The notes under the pieces: generated by a model
What the model saw: the letters and a program-made list of their open reading frames with translations, nothing else
Told to the model about the DNA's origin: nothing
The model's database searches: none
Program-made: the position numbers and the translations under genes
In this document: in pieces, positions 52,408-61,778 of the stretch
Position numbering within the stretch: position 1 is the stretch's first letter
How the letters are laid out: every line of letters begins with the position of its first letter
Source of the DNA: Nostoc indistinguendum CM1-VF10
Lineage (GTDB): Bacteria; Cyanobacteriota; Cyanobacteriia; Cyanobacteriales; Nostocaceae
Length of the DNA: 64,000 nucleotides
NCBI GenBank assembly: GCA_019359215.1
Contig: JAHHHS010000036.1
Coordinates: 1-64,000, forward strand
Direction: 5' to 3'

Positions 52408-53810
52408 GCGACTTTTTACCAACTGGCATTCAGCTGACGTACTTAGTCGCTGCATCGTTATTCATTCTGGGCTTGAAAAAGCTGGGATCACCTGCTACAG
52501 CGAGAAACGGTAATATCGTAGCTGCTGCGGGGATGCTGCTGGCGATCGCAGCGACAATGCTGGATCAGCATGTGTTGAACTACGAGATGATATTGTTGGG
52601 CTTGGCTATTGGATCGGGAATTGGTGCGATCGTTGCCTACAAAGTCCAAATGACCGAAATGCCCCAAATGGTAGGTTTACTCAACGGTTTGGGTGGTGCG
52701 GCTTCGGCATTAGTAGCTGTTGCCGAATTCTGGCGGTTATTAGATAGTTCTCAGCCAATACCCTTAGATGTCAATATTTCCATCCTGTTGGATGTGTTAA
52801 TTGGCGGTGTTACCTTCACAGGTAGTTTTCTCGCCTTTGCCAAATTGCAAGGTTTAATTAGCGGTTCTCCGATTACATTTCCATTTCAGCAACCATTTAA
52901 CCTCTTGCTTCTGGGTGCTTATATAGTAGGTAGTGCCTACTTAATCATCACACCAGATAGCTTACCCATATTCTTAGGAGTGGTTGGTGTTTCTTTAGTG
53001 TTGGGCGTGATGTTCGTCATCCCCATTGGTGGCGGCGATATGCCAGTAGTAATCTCGCTGTTGAACTCGTTGTCAGGTGTGGCGGCTGCTGCTGCTGGAT
53101 TCGTGGTGATGAACAATATGTTAATCATCGCTGGTGCTTTGGTAGGAGCATCTGGCTTAATCCTCACCGAAATTATGTGTAAGGCGATGAACCGCTCTCT
53201 CTTCAGTGTGCTGTTCAGCGCTTTTGGTACAGGTTCTAGTTCTGGTAGTGATGCTGCTAGTGGTGGTGCAACCGATCAAACCGTCCGCAGTATCGATCCT
53301 GAAGAAGGGGCGATGATGTTGGGTTATGCCCGTTCTGTGGTAATTGTCCCCGGTTATGGTATGGCAGTTGCCCAAGCTCAACATAGCGTTCGGGAATTGT
53401 CAGATCAGTTGGAAAAAATGGGCGTTGATGTCAAGTATGCCATTCACCCCGTTGCTGGGAGAATGCCGGGGCACATGAATGTGTTACTTGCAGAGGCAAA
53501 TGTGCCTTATACCCAGTTGTACGACATGGATGATATTAATCCCCAGTTCGATCAAGCGGATGTGGCTTTAGTAATTGGGGCAAATGATGTTGTAAATCCG
53601 GCGGCACGGAGTGATACAAATAGTCCGATTTATGGTATGCCGATTTTGGAAGTAGATCGGGCGAAGCAGACGATTGTGATTAAGCGCGGGATGAGTACGG
53701 GTTTTGCCGGTGTAGATAATGAGTTGTTCTACAAAGATAAAACTACGATGCTTTTTGGTAGTGCGAAGGATATGGTGGCGAAGTTGGTTTCGGAAGTGAA
53801 GCAACTTTAA
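52404..53810 (+). CDS. pntB: NAD(P) transhydrogenase beta subunit
   Basis: The 468-aa PntB has nine or so membrane helices in its N-terminal half and the NADP(H)-binding domain III in its C-terminal part. Key stretches are VVIVPGYGMAVAQAQHSV, IHPVAGRMPGHMNVLLAEANVPY and DVALVIGANDVVNP, with GMPILEVDRAKQTIVIKRGMSTGFAGVDNELFY split across the NADP site. It uses the proton gradient to make NADPH. Start at GTG 52404 overlaps the pntA2 stop. It closes the operon, followed by a strong terminator. Confidence 0.96.
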   Translation: MSDFLPTGIQLTYLVAASLFILGLKKLGSPATARNGNIVAAAGMLLAIAATMLDQHVLNYEMILLGLAIGSGIGAIVAYKVQMTEMPQMVGLLNGLGGAASALVAVAEFWRLLDSSQPIPLDVNISILLDVLIGGVTFTGSFLAFAKLQGLISGSPITFPFQQPFNLLLLGAYIVGSAYLIITPDSLPIFLGVVGVSLVLGVMFVIPIGGGDMPVVISLLNSLSGVAAAAAGFVVMNNMLIIAGALVGASGLILTEIMCKAMNRSLFSVLFSAFGTGSSSGSDAASGGATDQTVRSIDPEEGAMMLGYARSVVIVPGYGMAVAQAQHSVRELSDQLEKMGVDVKYAIHPVAGRMPGHMNVLLAEANVPYTQLYDMDDINPQFDQADVALVIGANDVVNPAARSDTNSPIYGMPILEVDRAKQTIVIKRGMSTGFAGVDNELFYKDKTTMLFGSAKDMVAKLVSEVKQL

Positions 53811-53889
53811 GAGAAACGAATCGCAAAGGCGCGTTCACGAAGTGTCTCGAAGAGAAGGGCGCGAAGTAAAGAAAGAATTAGAGAGTTGG

Positions 53890-53927
53890 CTTGCCTTGGC
53901 GTGTGATATTCCCAGGGCAAGTTTTTT
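53890..53927 (+). terminator. Intrinsic terminator of the pnt operon
   Basis: A 10-bp stem CTTGCCTTGG/CCAGGGCAAG (one G-U pair) with a 12-nt loop is followed directly by TTTTTT. It lies 80 bp after the pntB stop. Confidence 0.8.
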
Positions 53928-54106
53928 GTTGGGGAATTACCTCATGCAAAGAATAGAAAGGTTATTTATTATGAATTTGATAATTTAGGAAAATTTTCAG
54001 TTTTGTTATTTTACTTGACATTCTATGTGTACTCAATTACTTTTGACTAACAAATTTTAATTTTAGAAGTAAAATTACAGAGTTATGTTAGGTCAAGATT
54101 TTTTTA

Positions 54107-54820
54107 ATGATGAGCGATGAGCTTCTTAAAGAAAGAGTCGATGTATTTTATGGATATGGTAATTATAAAGGAAATTATTGGTTTATTGGTATGGAAGAAA
54201 GAGGAGAAGACTTTCAAGATATTAATAAAATAATAAATATATGGTCAAACAGGGGCAAATGTGAAATAGATGATGTTGCAGAATATCATATAAATATGGG
54301 AACATGGGACGAAAGAATACAACCAACATGGAATAAATTGATTCGCATTGTATTGAGTGCTAAAGAAAAAGAGAATATTGATTTAGAAAATGTTCGTAAA
54401 TATCAAATAAACGAACTAGGCAGAAAAGATAAAGAGACTTGTTTATTAGAATTATTCCCTCTACCGTCACGATCTCTTAAGGATTGGATCTTTAATCATC
54501 CACATACTCAACTTTCTTTTTTATCTAATAGAGGTACTTATGAACAGTATTGCCTTGATAAGCGAATAAATTATATTAGTCAGAGAATAAAAGAACATCA
54601 ACCTAAAGCGGTTGTTTTCTACGGTGTGGGATGTGAGTATTCTTGGAGAAGAATAACTGAAAAAATAGCGGATGTTGAGTTTTCAGGAACTTCAGAAGGT
54701 TTCTTAATTTGTAGAAATAGTCAGACTGTGTTTGTTATAGCTAAACATCCTGTAACTAAAGGTTTGAAAAATGAATATTACCATAATATTGGTAGATCAA
54801 TTGCTGCTAAAATATCGTAG
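54107..54820 (+). CDS. Orphan AT-rich protein, possible uracil-DNA-glycosylase-like fold
   Basis: The 237-aa protein begins MMSDELLKERVDVFYGYGNY and has KGNYWFIGMEERGEDFQDI, CLLELFPLPSRSLKDWI, KAVVFYGVG and VFVIAKHP. The pattern (a Gly-rich FIGMEE loop, a LELFPLP middle and a late H-P) resembles proteins of the uracil-DNA-glycosylase-like superfamily, but I cannot prove it. The coding DNA is more AT-rich than its neighbours, which suggests transfer. It sits alone between the pnt terminator and a repeat block. The start could be either of two adjacent ATG codons. Confidence 0.7.
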   Translation: MMSDELLKERVDVFYGYGNYKGNYWFIGMEERGEDFQDINKIINIWSNRGKCEIDDVAEYHINMGTWDERIQPTWNKLIRIVLSAKEKENIDLENVRKYQINELGRKDKETCLLELFPLPSRSLKDWIFNHPHTQLSFLSNRGTYEQYCLDKRINYISQRIKEHQPKAVVFYGVGCEYSWRRITEKIADVEFSGTSEGFLICRNSQTVFVIAKHPVTKGLKNEYYHNIGRSIAAKIS

Positions 54821-54833
54821 AAATAATTATTTG

Positions 54834-55200
54834 TGTAGTTTGTGGTTCGTTTAAAAAAGTGATCGCCAAATATCCACAGGGCGATCGCTCTCTTCCTCCT
54901 CTGTATTCTCTGCGCCTCTGTGATTCCTTAAAAATAGCGATCGCCTGCAAAATCTCTATTGTGCGATCGTCTCTTATATTCTTCCTTTGCGTGGGATAAA
55001 AAAGCGATCGCCTGCAAAATCTCTATTGTGCGATCGCCTCTTATATTCTTCCTTTACACCTCTGCGTGAAATAAAAAAGCGATCGCCTGCAAAATCTCCA
55101 TTGTGCGATCGCTCTCTTCTTCCTCTGTGTCCTCTGCGCCTCTGTGGTTCGTTAAAAAAGCGATCGCCTAATTAATTGCACCTTCAGACCAAATGCGATC
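54834..55200. repeat. HIP1-rich block with ~75-bp tandem units
   Basis: Three units of the form AAAAAGCGATCGCCTGCAAA, CTCTATTGTGCGATCG, CTCTTATATTCTTCCTTT lie near 54937, 54999 and 55077, and a fourth partial one near 55157. Each carries two HIP1 octamers. The tails also repeat TCTGCGCCTCTGTGGTTCG. Confidence 0.75.
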
Positions 55201-55294
55201 GCATTAATCTTTCAGTTGAAAACTGAGTCGTATTCCTTCGTCAAATCAATTAGCGATAAAATTTGAATATAGTCAAGTTAGTAGAGTTATTTAG

Positions 55295-55525
55295 AATGAA
55301 TATTTCCCTCATAGTAAACTTTTTGATGCTATTCGCCAGAAATGCAAATTAGTTGCTGGATTTCCCAACATGGGAAAGAGTTATGAGCAATTATCTGCGA
55401 ATCTACGAGGATTTAACATTGAAGAATATATCATCTTCTACTATCCCAGAGAAGATGGAATTGATATTACCCGTGCCATCAGTGGATATAGAGATTTGGA
55501 GTCACTATTTCTAAAATTAGAGTGA
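55295..55525 (+). pseudogene. RelE/ParE toxin relic (C-terminal two thirds)
   Basis: With no start codon, the frame after TAG 55292 reads NEYFPHSKLFDAIRQKC, LVAGFPNMGKSYEQLSANLR, then EEYIIFYYPREDGIDITRAISGYRDLESLFLKLE and stops at 55523-55525. The FPNMG turn, the IIFYYPREDGI strand pair and the RAISGYRDLE end are those of ParE-type toxins. The first ~30 residues and any antitoxin are missing, so it is a relic. Confidence 0.65.
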
Positions 55526-55666
55526 AATAGCCATAGCCTAATTGCACCTTCACAATAAATATGATCGCATAACCTACGTTATTGGAAATGCGATCGCCCT
55601 CTTATTCCTCTGTGTTGTTTGCGTCTCTGTGGTTCTTTAAAAAGAGCGATCGCTCTGGCAATATAA

Positions 55667-55849
55667 TTAAGACTGTGGTGTAACACTGCGCAGATCAACA
55701 ACTACAATTGCAGAAAAACGTTTAAAGTCATCAATATTAAATGTAAGTAGATGTGTAATTTGGTGTGTTATCATCGCCGCAACTAAACGTGCGTCATGCA
55801 CCTTTTTTCCCATAAATTGGTATTTAACAATTAGAGATTCCCAAGTAGG
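55667..55849 (-). pseudogene. VapC-type PIN-domain relic
   Basis: On the minus strand the frame reads WESLIVKYQFMGKKVHDARL, VAAMITHQITHLLTFNIDDF, KRFSAIVVVDLRSVTPQS to TAA 55667-55669. This is the C-terminal part of a PIN nuclease (HDARLVAAM and LTFNxxDF motifs). The N-terminal half with the first catalytic Asp is absent and a stop lies just upstream. There is no antitoxin gene. Confidence 0.65.
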
Positions 55850-56017
55850 CTAGGCAGTTCCAAAACTGTGCGATCGCTCTCTTCTTCCTTTGTAGTTCGT
55901 TAAAAAAGCGTAGGCGTTAGCATAGCCTCTTCAAGAGTTGCCCACCTACTTCTATGGGGATCTTGCTACGCGTAGCGTCTTTAAGAGTTGGCATCGCCTA
56001 GTTTCTTTCTTAACTAA
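55850..56017. other. Spacer with HIP1 and dispersed GCTACGCGTAGCGTCTTTAAGAG repeats
   Basis: Two related elements around 55908-55930 and 55966-55992 share AGCGTCTTTAAGAGTTG or GCCTCTTCAAGAGTTGCC cores. No frame is accepted. Confidence 0.45.
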
Positions 56018-59000
56018 CTATCGTTTTATCGGGATTTCTATCCAGAACTCACAGCCGTTGCCAGGTTCAGAAACACACTTGATATTACCGCCGTGTTTTT
56101 CGACAATAATTTGGTAGCTAATAGATAATCCCAAGCCAGTACCTTGTCCAGGTTGTTTGGTAGTAAAGAAAGGTTCAAAAATGCGCGATCGCATCACCTC
56201 TGGAATCCCACAAGCATTGTCAGCAATGCGAATCAGAATAGTATTCCCTTCGAGGACTTCTGTACGAATTAAAATTTTAGGATTGTCAATTATTTTTCCG
56301 CTTTTTTCTAAGTTTTCCAGTGCATCAATCGCATTGTTGAGAATATTCATAAACACCTGATTTATCTGGGCTGCATAGCAGACTACTGAAGGCAATTCAC
56401 CATATTGTTTAACTACCTCAATGGCAAAAGAATTAGTCTGAGGTTGCAGTCGATGTTGTAAAATTAGCAAAGTACTATCGATGCCTTCATGAATATCAAC
56501 GGGCTTTATTCCTGCTTCGTCAAGTCGAGAAAAAATTCGTAACGACAAGACGAGTTGAGAGATTCGCTCTGCCCCCATCTTCATTGAAGTTAGAATTTTG
56601 GGCAAGTCATCACTAATGAAATCTAAATCCAGTGCTGCTACTTGCTTTTTAATTTCCTCTGTTGCCTTAGGATACTGTTTCTGATACAGGCGCAGTAATT
56701 TTAGTAAATTTTCGGTATGTTCAGTAACGTAAGTGATGTTGCCGTAAATGAAACTAATCGGATTGTTAATTTCATGTGCAACGCCAGCAACTAACTGCCC
56801 TAAACCTGCCATTTTTTCACTTTGAATCAACTGGCTTTGAGTGTTCTGTAATTCTTTAAGAGTCTGGGTAAGTTCTTCTTTTTGACGTTGAGTTTGTTCG
56901 AGTAATTCCCCTTGCTGAACCCCTACCCCTAATTGAGTACCAATCTGTATCAGCAAATCTACTTCATCTTCTTGCCAATCACGGGGTTTGATATTTTGAT
57001 AAGCTGCTAGTAATCCCCAAAGTTGCTCACCCTGAAAAATCGGCACAACTATATATGCCCTAGTCTGCATTAGCTCAAGCAGGGCAATATGACAGATAGA
57101 ATAATTGACGTTGTAAATATCTTTAATAACAATACTTTTACCATTAGCAAAGTTCCTGCCTTGGTTTTTTTGCAAGTAATCATCTGCGAGCGCAGGTACA
57201 ATTTCCCTTATTGGTGTCCAACCTTGGGCTAAAGACTCAGCCACAAATTCGCCGCTCCAATCAGTCCTGAATTGATAGATTGTCACTCGATCAACTTCCA
57301 ATAGCCGCCGGACTTCTTCTGTACTGGTGGCAAAGATGGTATGAATATCAAGAGACTGGCGGATTTTCTCCACCGTTGCGGCTAATGCCTTCTCTCTTTG
57401 GGCTGCTTTCCGTTCTCGTGCAGCAGCTTGAGCCAGTTTTTGGGTCTGCACCTGCAGAGCCAGTTTTTGGGTCTGCACCTGCATCTGTTTCAACGACTCA
57501 GCTTGCTGTAATGCTACCCCTAATTGAACGCCAACTTGCGCCAATAAGTTGATTTCCTCATCTTGCCAATAACGAGGCTGTGAGTTTTGATAAGCTACTA
57601 GCAATCCCCACAACTTCTCGCCCTGAGAAATTGGGACGAAAACTTCATTCCGTGCATACTTACCCGCTTGCTTTCCTTGTACAAAAACGCCTTCTGTCAC
57701 AGGCTGCGGCTTAACGATTGGTGTCCAACCATCAACAATAGAATCAGCCACAAATTCGCCACTCCAATCAGGATAGAAGCGATAAATTGCTACTCGTTCT
57801 ACTTCTAATAGCCCACGGACTTCTTGAGTTGTGGTTTTAAAGATGGCTTCAATATCAAGAGACTGACGGATTTTTTCTACGGTGGTCGCCAATGCCCTTT
57901 GTCTTTCAGCAGCTTTGCTAATCTCTGCTGCTTGGATCTGCATTTGTTGGATAAATTCCGCTTGCTGTAAAGCTACACCTAGTTGCGTACCCACTTGGGT
58001 AAGCAAGTAAACCTCATCTTTTTGCCAATCACGGGTTCTGGCATTTTGGTACACTGCTAGCAAACCCCAGAGCTTCTGACCGTGGTAAATGGCAACGATC
58101 GCATAAGCTCTTGCTTGATATATCTCTAAGATTTTAATGTAGCAGTCGCTAAAGCCTGAATTGTAAATATCATTACAAACACGGTACACTTCACAGCGAC
58201 TGAAGCTACCACCCTCTGTATCTTGTAAGTAGGTGTCAGCGACTGGAGGTTTAGCTAAATCTTTGGCGCTACATTTACTGACGTTTTCACTCAATTCTGG
58301 CCGCTGCAATTGCTCATGTATGAGGGAAATCCAACCCTGTGCCACTGATTCATACACGAATTCACCACTCCAATCGGGATTGAAGCGATAAATAGCCACA
58401 CGATCAGCATTTAGCAGCTGCCTAAGTTCTGCGGTACTTGTGCGGAAAATACTTTCCAAGTCTAGGAACTGACGAATCTTCTCAATGGTTATGGCTATAG
58501 TTCTTTGCCATTGAGCTGCTTTTTCTCTGGCTTTAGCTTGTGCTAATTCTGCTGATTGTAGTTTTACTTGTTCGAGGTAATCTGCTTGCTGCAAAGCAAC
58601 TCCCAAATGTTCAGCAATCAGTTGCACAAACTCAATTTCTGATGCTTCCCATTGGCGAGGACTACTACACTGATGAATACACAATAACCCCCATAAATCT
58701 TTACCTTTGATTAAAGGGACAGTTATATTGGCACGTACTTGGAATCTTTCCAGAATCTTGATGTAGCAATCACTGGCATTAACTTGATAAATATCGGCTA
58801 TTGCTCTAATTCGACCTTGCTGATATAGTTCTGCAAACTCCTCACTAAAGCAGTGGTCGCGCAGTTTAGCTGCTAGTGCCGAATCCCATTCTGCTGCCAC
58901 ATCTATCATAGATAAATTCCCCTTCCCATGCCAAATCAGGATAGAAACGAAACACGCTAACCCGATCATTTTTCAGAAGTTGACGAACTTCAGTAACTGT

Positions 59001-59165
59001 AATTTTGAATATCACGTCAATATCTAGAGACTCGCGGATGCGGGCAATAACTCCAGACAAGGCTTTTTGTTGCTCATTCTGACGCAAGCAGGATGTCACA
59101 TCTGAATGAGATTCTTGCTGTTCTAAATTTGGTGCTATGGGTTGAGTAGTAGAGGAGTGTTCCAT
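56018..59165 (-). pseudogene. Four-GAF sensor histidine kinase, frameshifted near its N-terminus
   Basis: The second frame (from 58950 to 56018) holds GAF2, GAF3, GAF4 and a histidine kinase: VAGVAHEINNPISF (phospho-His), then RIADNACGIPEVMRSRIFEPFFTTK and GTGLGLSISY of the ATPase. The first frame (59165 back to 58866) holds the start and the first half of GAF1. The halves join if one extra T in the coding strand near 58905 is removed: TATGATAGATGTGGCAG becomes TATGAAGATGTGGCAG, restoring IYEDVAAEW. GAF1, GAF2 and GAF4 carry a Cys in the position of bilin attachment (CYIKILE, CYIKILE and CHIALLE), so a cyanobacteriochrome-like sensor is possible. A single ~950-aa product starting downstream might still be made. 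Confidence 0.8.
57429..57482 (-). repeat. 27-bp tandem duplication in the kinase linker
   Basis: AGCCAGTTTTTGGGTCTGCA with CCTGCAG occurs twice in a row, coding for the nonapeptide LQVQTQKLA twice in the coiled linker before GAF4. In frame; it lengthens a coiled coil by nine residues. Confidence 0.85.
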
Positions 59166-59261
59166 TCCCAGTGGGACTTTAAATATTGAAAGTCTTCTAG
59201 CTTATGATTCCCCTAGCGATCGCAAAGTTAACAGTTCTTTCTTGAGAATGCCAAAAAACAA

Positions 59262-59292
59262 TGTAGGGACACGATATTATCGTGTCCCTACA
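59262..59292 (-). terminator. Strong terminator after the petN-small protein unit
   Basis: A perfect 14-bp stem TGTAGGGACACGAT/ATCGTGTCCCTACA with a 3-nt loop. On the minus strand it follows the 53-aa gene and continues into TTGTTTTTTGG. It also has AAAACATTTTT on the plus side, so it may work both ways. Confidence 0.75.
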
Positions 59293-59316
59293 AAACATTT
59301 TTCAACCACGAGAGAA

Positions 59317-59478
59317 TTATCGCCGCTTGGGAGTGGCGCTGCGGCTGATGCGTTTGTCTTCATCTCGGCGACGGCGATCGCGCCAATCTGCCACGGTTAA
59401 ATAACCAATACCACCAGTGACTACTACAAGTAGTACTACGGCTACTAAAGTTAAAATACTCAAAAATGGACTTTCCAC
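59317..59478 (-). CDS. 53-aa small membrane protein encoded beside petN
   Basis: A short frame from GTG 59476-59478 encodes MESPFLSILTLVAVVLLVVV (GTG read as Met), then TGGIGYLTVADWRDRRRRDE and a basic tail ending TPKRR. One transmembrane helix (about residues 6-28) precedes an Arg-rich cytoplasmic or stromal end. I recognise this arrangement as a conserved cyanobacterial small protein downstream of petN. It is 7 bp from the petN stop, so it is probably in one transcript. Function unknown. Confidence 0.75.
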   Translation of the reverse strand: MESPFLSILTLVAVVLLVVVTGGIGYLTVADWRDRRRRDEDKRISRSATPKRR

Positions 59479-59485
59479 AATGCCT

Positions 59486-59575
59486 CTACAGTCCGTTACG
59501 TCCCCAAACTACCATTGCAATTGACCAAGTGAACACAACTAAAAGTGATACCCAACCTAGTGTCAAAATCTCCAT
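59486..59575 (-). CDS. petN: Cytochrome b6-f complex subunit PetN
   Basis: A 29-residue protein starts at ATG 59573-59575 (MEILTLGWVSLLVVFTWSIA) and ends MVVWGRNGL. The single helix and the conserved SIAMVVWGRNG tail identify PetN, the smallest subunit of the thylakoid cytochrome b6-f complex, needed for its stability. It is first in a two-gene unit with the 53-aa membrane protein and has no other photosynthesis genes beside it. Confidence 0.95.
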   Translation of the reverse strand: MEILTLGWVSLLVVFTWSIAMVVWGRNGL

Positions 59576-59676
59576 AGTCTCGCTTTTCAAATGATTACAA
59601 AAGGTTTCTAATATTTATCATACAGGGATTGGGCAGGCTGAGATTTTTTTTATAAATGCCACTGGAACTTTTGCGT

Positions 59677-59705
59677 GTGATGTCTACGACGGGCTACGCC
59701 TACGC
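59677..59705 (-). repeat. 29-bp dispersed repeat, copy 4
   Basis: Reverse-oriented copy with one change at its end, lying between petN and the ethylene-receptor-type kinase. Confidence 0.8.
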
Positions 59706-59853
59706 AAACACACACGATTTTTTCTTGGTAAGCTTATACCTCAAGCATCAATAAAGACCAATGTAAAAAAATAGCGATCGCGCTTTCCGACTTGATAGTT
59801 TGGGAATACTAGGGTCATGGATATATATTTCAAATCCACCAACCCCTAGTATA

Positions 59854-61743
59854 ATGCCGACATTTTTCAACTATCCTTTCCAATCTAACGGTTTTATTCC
59901 CCACGGACATTGTTATCTCTGGCAAACTGGATTAGTTTGGCTCCACATTATTTCTGATGCCACGATCGCTCTAGCCTATTATTCTATTCCCTTCCTACTG
60001 ATTTACTTTATTTCCAAGCGCAAAGACGTTCCTTTCAATGGAGTCTTTTTATTATTTGGTGCTTTTATCATTGCCTGCGGTACTGGGCACTTGATAGATA
60101 TTTGGACGCTTTGGCATCCAGACTATTGGATTGCAGGTGGTTTAAAAGCTGTAACTGCGATTATTTCTATATATACGGCATTTGCGTTATTTTATCTCAT
60201 ACCTCAAGCTTTAACACTACCTAGCCCAGTACAGCTAGAAGCTATCAATCGAGTGCTTTCAAGTGAAATTGTAGAGCGCAAGCGCATCGAAAAAGAATTA
60301 CGCATTGCAGAAGAAGTCGCTCAAAACTCCAGCCAAGCCAAGAGTGAATTTCTTGCCAATATGAGTCATGAACTCCGCACACCTCTTAACGGCATCTTAG
60401 GCTATACACAAATTCTCCAACGTACAGAATCTTTGAGTGATAAAGGACGTAAAGGACTCAGCATCATTTATCAATGTGGTTCTCATCTTTTAACCCTAAT
60501 TAATGATGTTCTGGATCTCTCCAAAATAGAAGCCCGGAAACTAGAATTGTATCCTGTTGATTTCTACTTGCCTGCTTTTATAGATAGCGTAACTGAAATT
60601 TGCCGTATCCGGGCAGAACAAAAAGTCATCGCATTTCATGTTGAACTCGACCCTAATTTACCAACGGGTATTCATGCTGATGAAAAACGCTTGCGGCAGG
60701 TACTGATTAACTTGCTTAGTAATGCCATGAAATTTACTAATCAAGGCAGTGTCACCTTCAAAGTTCAAGTCATTGGTAAAGAATCAAATGGCAATGGAAA
60801 AATTAACTACAAAATTCGCTTTCAGGTAGTAGATACTGGTACGGGTATAACCCCTGAACAAGTCGAGAAAATTTTCCAGCCCTTTGAGCAAGTGGGAAGT
60901 CAGAAACGACAATCTGAAGGTACAGGCTTGGGATTAGCAATCAGCCAAAAAATTGTTTTATTGATGGGTGGTCAAATTCAGGTGCAAAGTACTTTATCCA
61001 AAGGTAGCACTTTCTGGTTTGAGGCAGAATTGCCAGAATCTAAAGAGTGGGCAAAGGTTTCTAGAGTGGTTGAAGAGGGAACTATTATTGGTTATCAAGG
61101 ACAAAGACGCACCATTTTGATTGTAGATGACAAATGGGAAAACCGATCAGTAATTGTAAATTTACTAGAGCCAATTGGGTTTACTGTTGTAGAAGCTAGT
61201 CAAGGTCAGGAAGCATGGGAGCAGGCTCTAGCCTACAAACCAGACATGATTATTACTGACTTAGTGATGCCTAAATTGAATGGATTTGAGTTGATCGAAC
61301 GTTTGCGTCAGTCTGGGCCATTTAAAAAGATTGCTGTCATCGCTTCGTCAGCCAGTGTGTTTGCAATCGACCAGCATAAGAGTATTGATGTAGGTGCAGA
61401 TGCATTTCTACCAAAGCCTATAGAGGCTGAAATGCTGCTGGAAATGCTACGGCAATTCTTACAATTGGAATGTATTTTTGACGTTAAGGTAGACGCAATC
61501 AAAAAAATCTCTACAGGTGGTTTGGATAAACAAAATGAGGAGATGATTTATCCTGACAAAGAGGTTTTACAACAATTACTAGAACTTGCACAGGACGGCG
61601 ATATTCAAAATATTTTAGAACTAGCTGAACAAATTTCTGCATCTAATGATAATTTAGATGTTTTTGTCCAGCAACTCGTCCAGCTTGCTAGTAATTTCCA
61701 AATCAAACGTTTAGAAAATTTTATTCAAGAATACATCAACTAA
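59854..61743 (+). CDS. Hybrid histidine kinase with an ethylene-receptor-type sensor
   Basis: The 629-aa protein starts MPTFFNYPFQSNG. Residues ~25-120 form three membrane helices of the ETR1 type: DATIALAYYSIP with Asp35 and Tyr42, and CGTGHLIDIW with Cys75 and His79. In plant ETR1 the copper- and ethylene-binding residues are Asp25, Tyr32, Cys65 and His69; the spacings are identical. Next come a coiled segment, a HisKA domain (FLANMSHELRTPLNGI), an ATPase (DTGTGITPEQVEKIF, GTGLGLAISQ), a receiver (ILIVDDKWENR, MIITDLVMP) and a C-terminal helical end. The start at ATG 59854 is preferred over 59800. It should perceive ethylene or a related signal. Confidence 0.92.
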   Translation: MPTFFNYPFQSNGFIPHGHCYLWQTGLVWLHIISDATIALAYYSIPFLLIYFISKRKDVPFNGVFLLFGAFIIACGTGHLIDIWTLWHPDYWIAGGLKAVTAIISIYTAFALFYLIPQALTLPSPVQLEAINRVLSSEIVERKRIEKELRIAEEVAQNSSQAKSEFLANMSHELRTPLNGILGYTQILQRTESLSDKGRKGLSIIYQCGSHLLTLINDVLDLSKIEARKLELYPVDFYLPAFIDSVTEICRIRAEQKVIAFHVELDPNLPTGIHADEKRLRQVLINLLSNAMKFTNQGSVTFKVQVIGKESNGNGKINYKIRFQVVDTGTGITPEQVEKIFQPFEQVGSQKRQSEGTGLGLAISQKIVLLMGGQIQVQSTLSKGSTFWFEAELPESKEWAKVSRVVEEGTIIGYQGQRRTILIVDDKWENRSVIVNLLEPIGFTVVEASQGQEAWEQALAYKPDMIITDLVMPKLNGFELIERLRQSGPFKKIAVIASSASVFAIDQHKSIDVGADAFLPKPIEAEMLLEMLRQFLQLECIFDVKVDAIKKISTGGLDKQNEEMIYPDKEVLQQLLELAQDGDIQNILELAEQISASNDNLDVFVQQLVQLASNFQIKRLENFIQEYIN

Positions 61744-61778
61744 TTTCACTTAAATTTTAATTTAATTTTCAACTCATC

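Noticed and set aside
54987..55175. A 62-codon frame in the HIP1 block
   Set aside because: Its peptide is a pure translation of the ~75-bp repeat (KKRSPAKSLLCDR repeated), not a protein.
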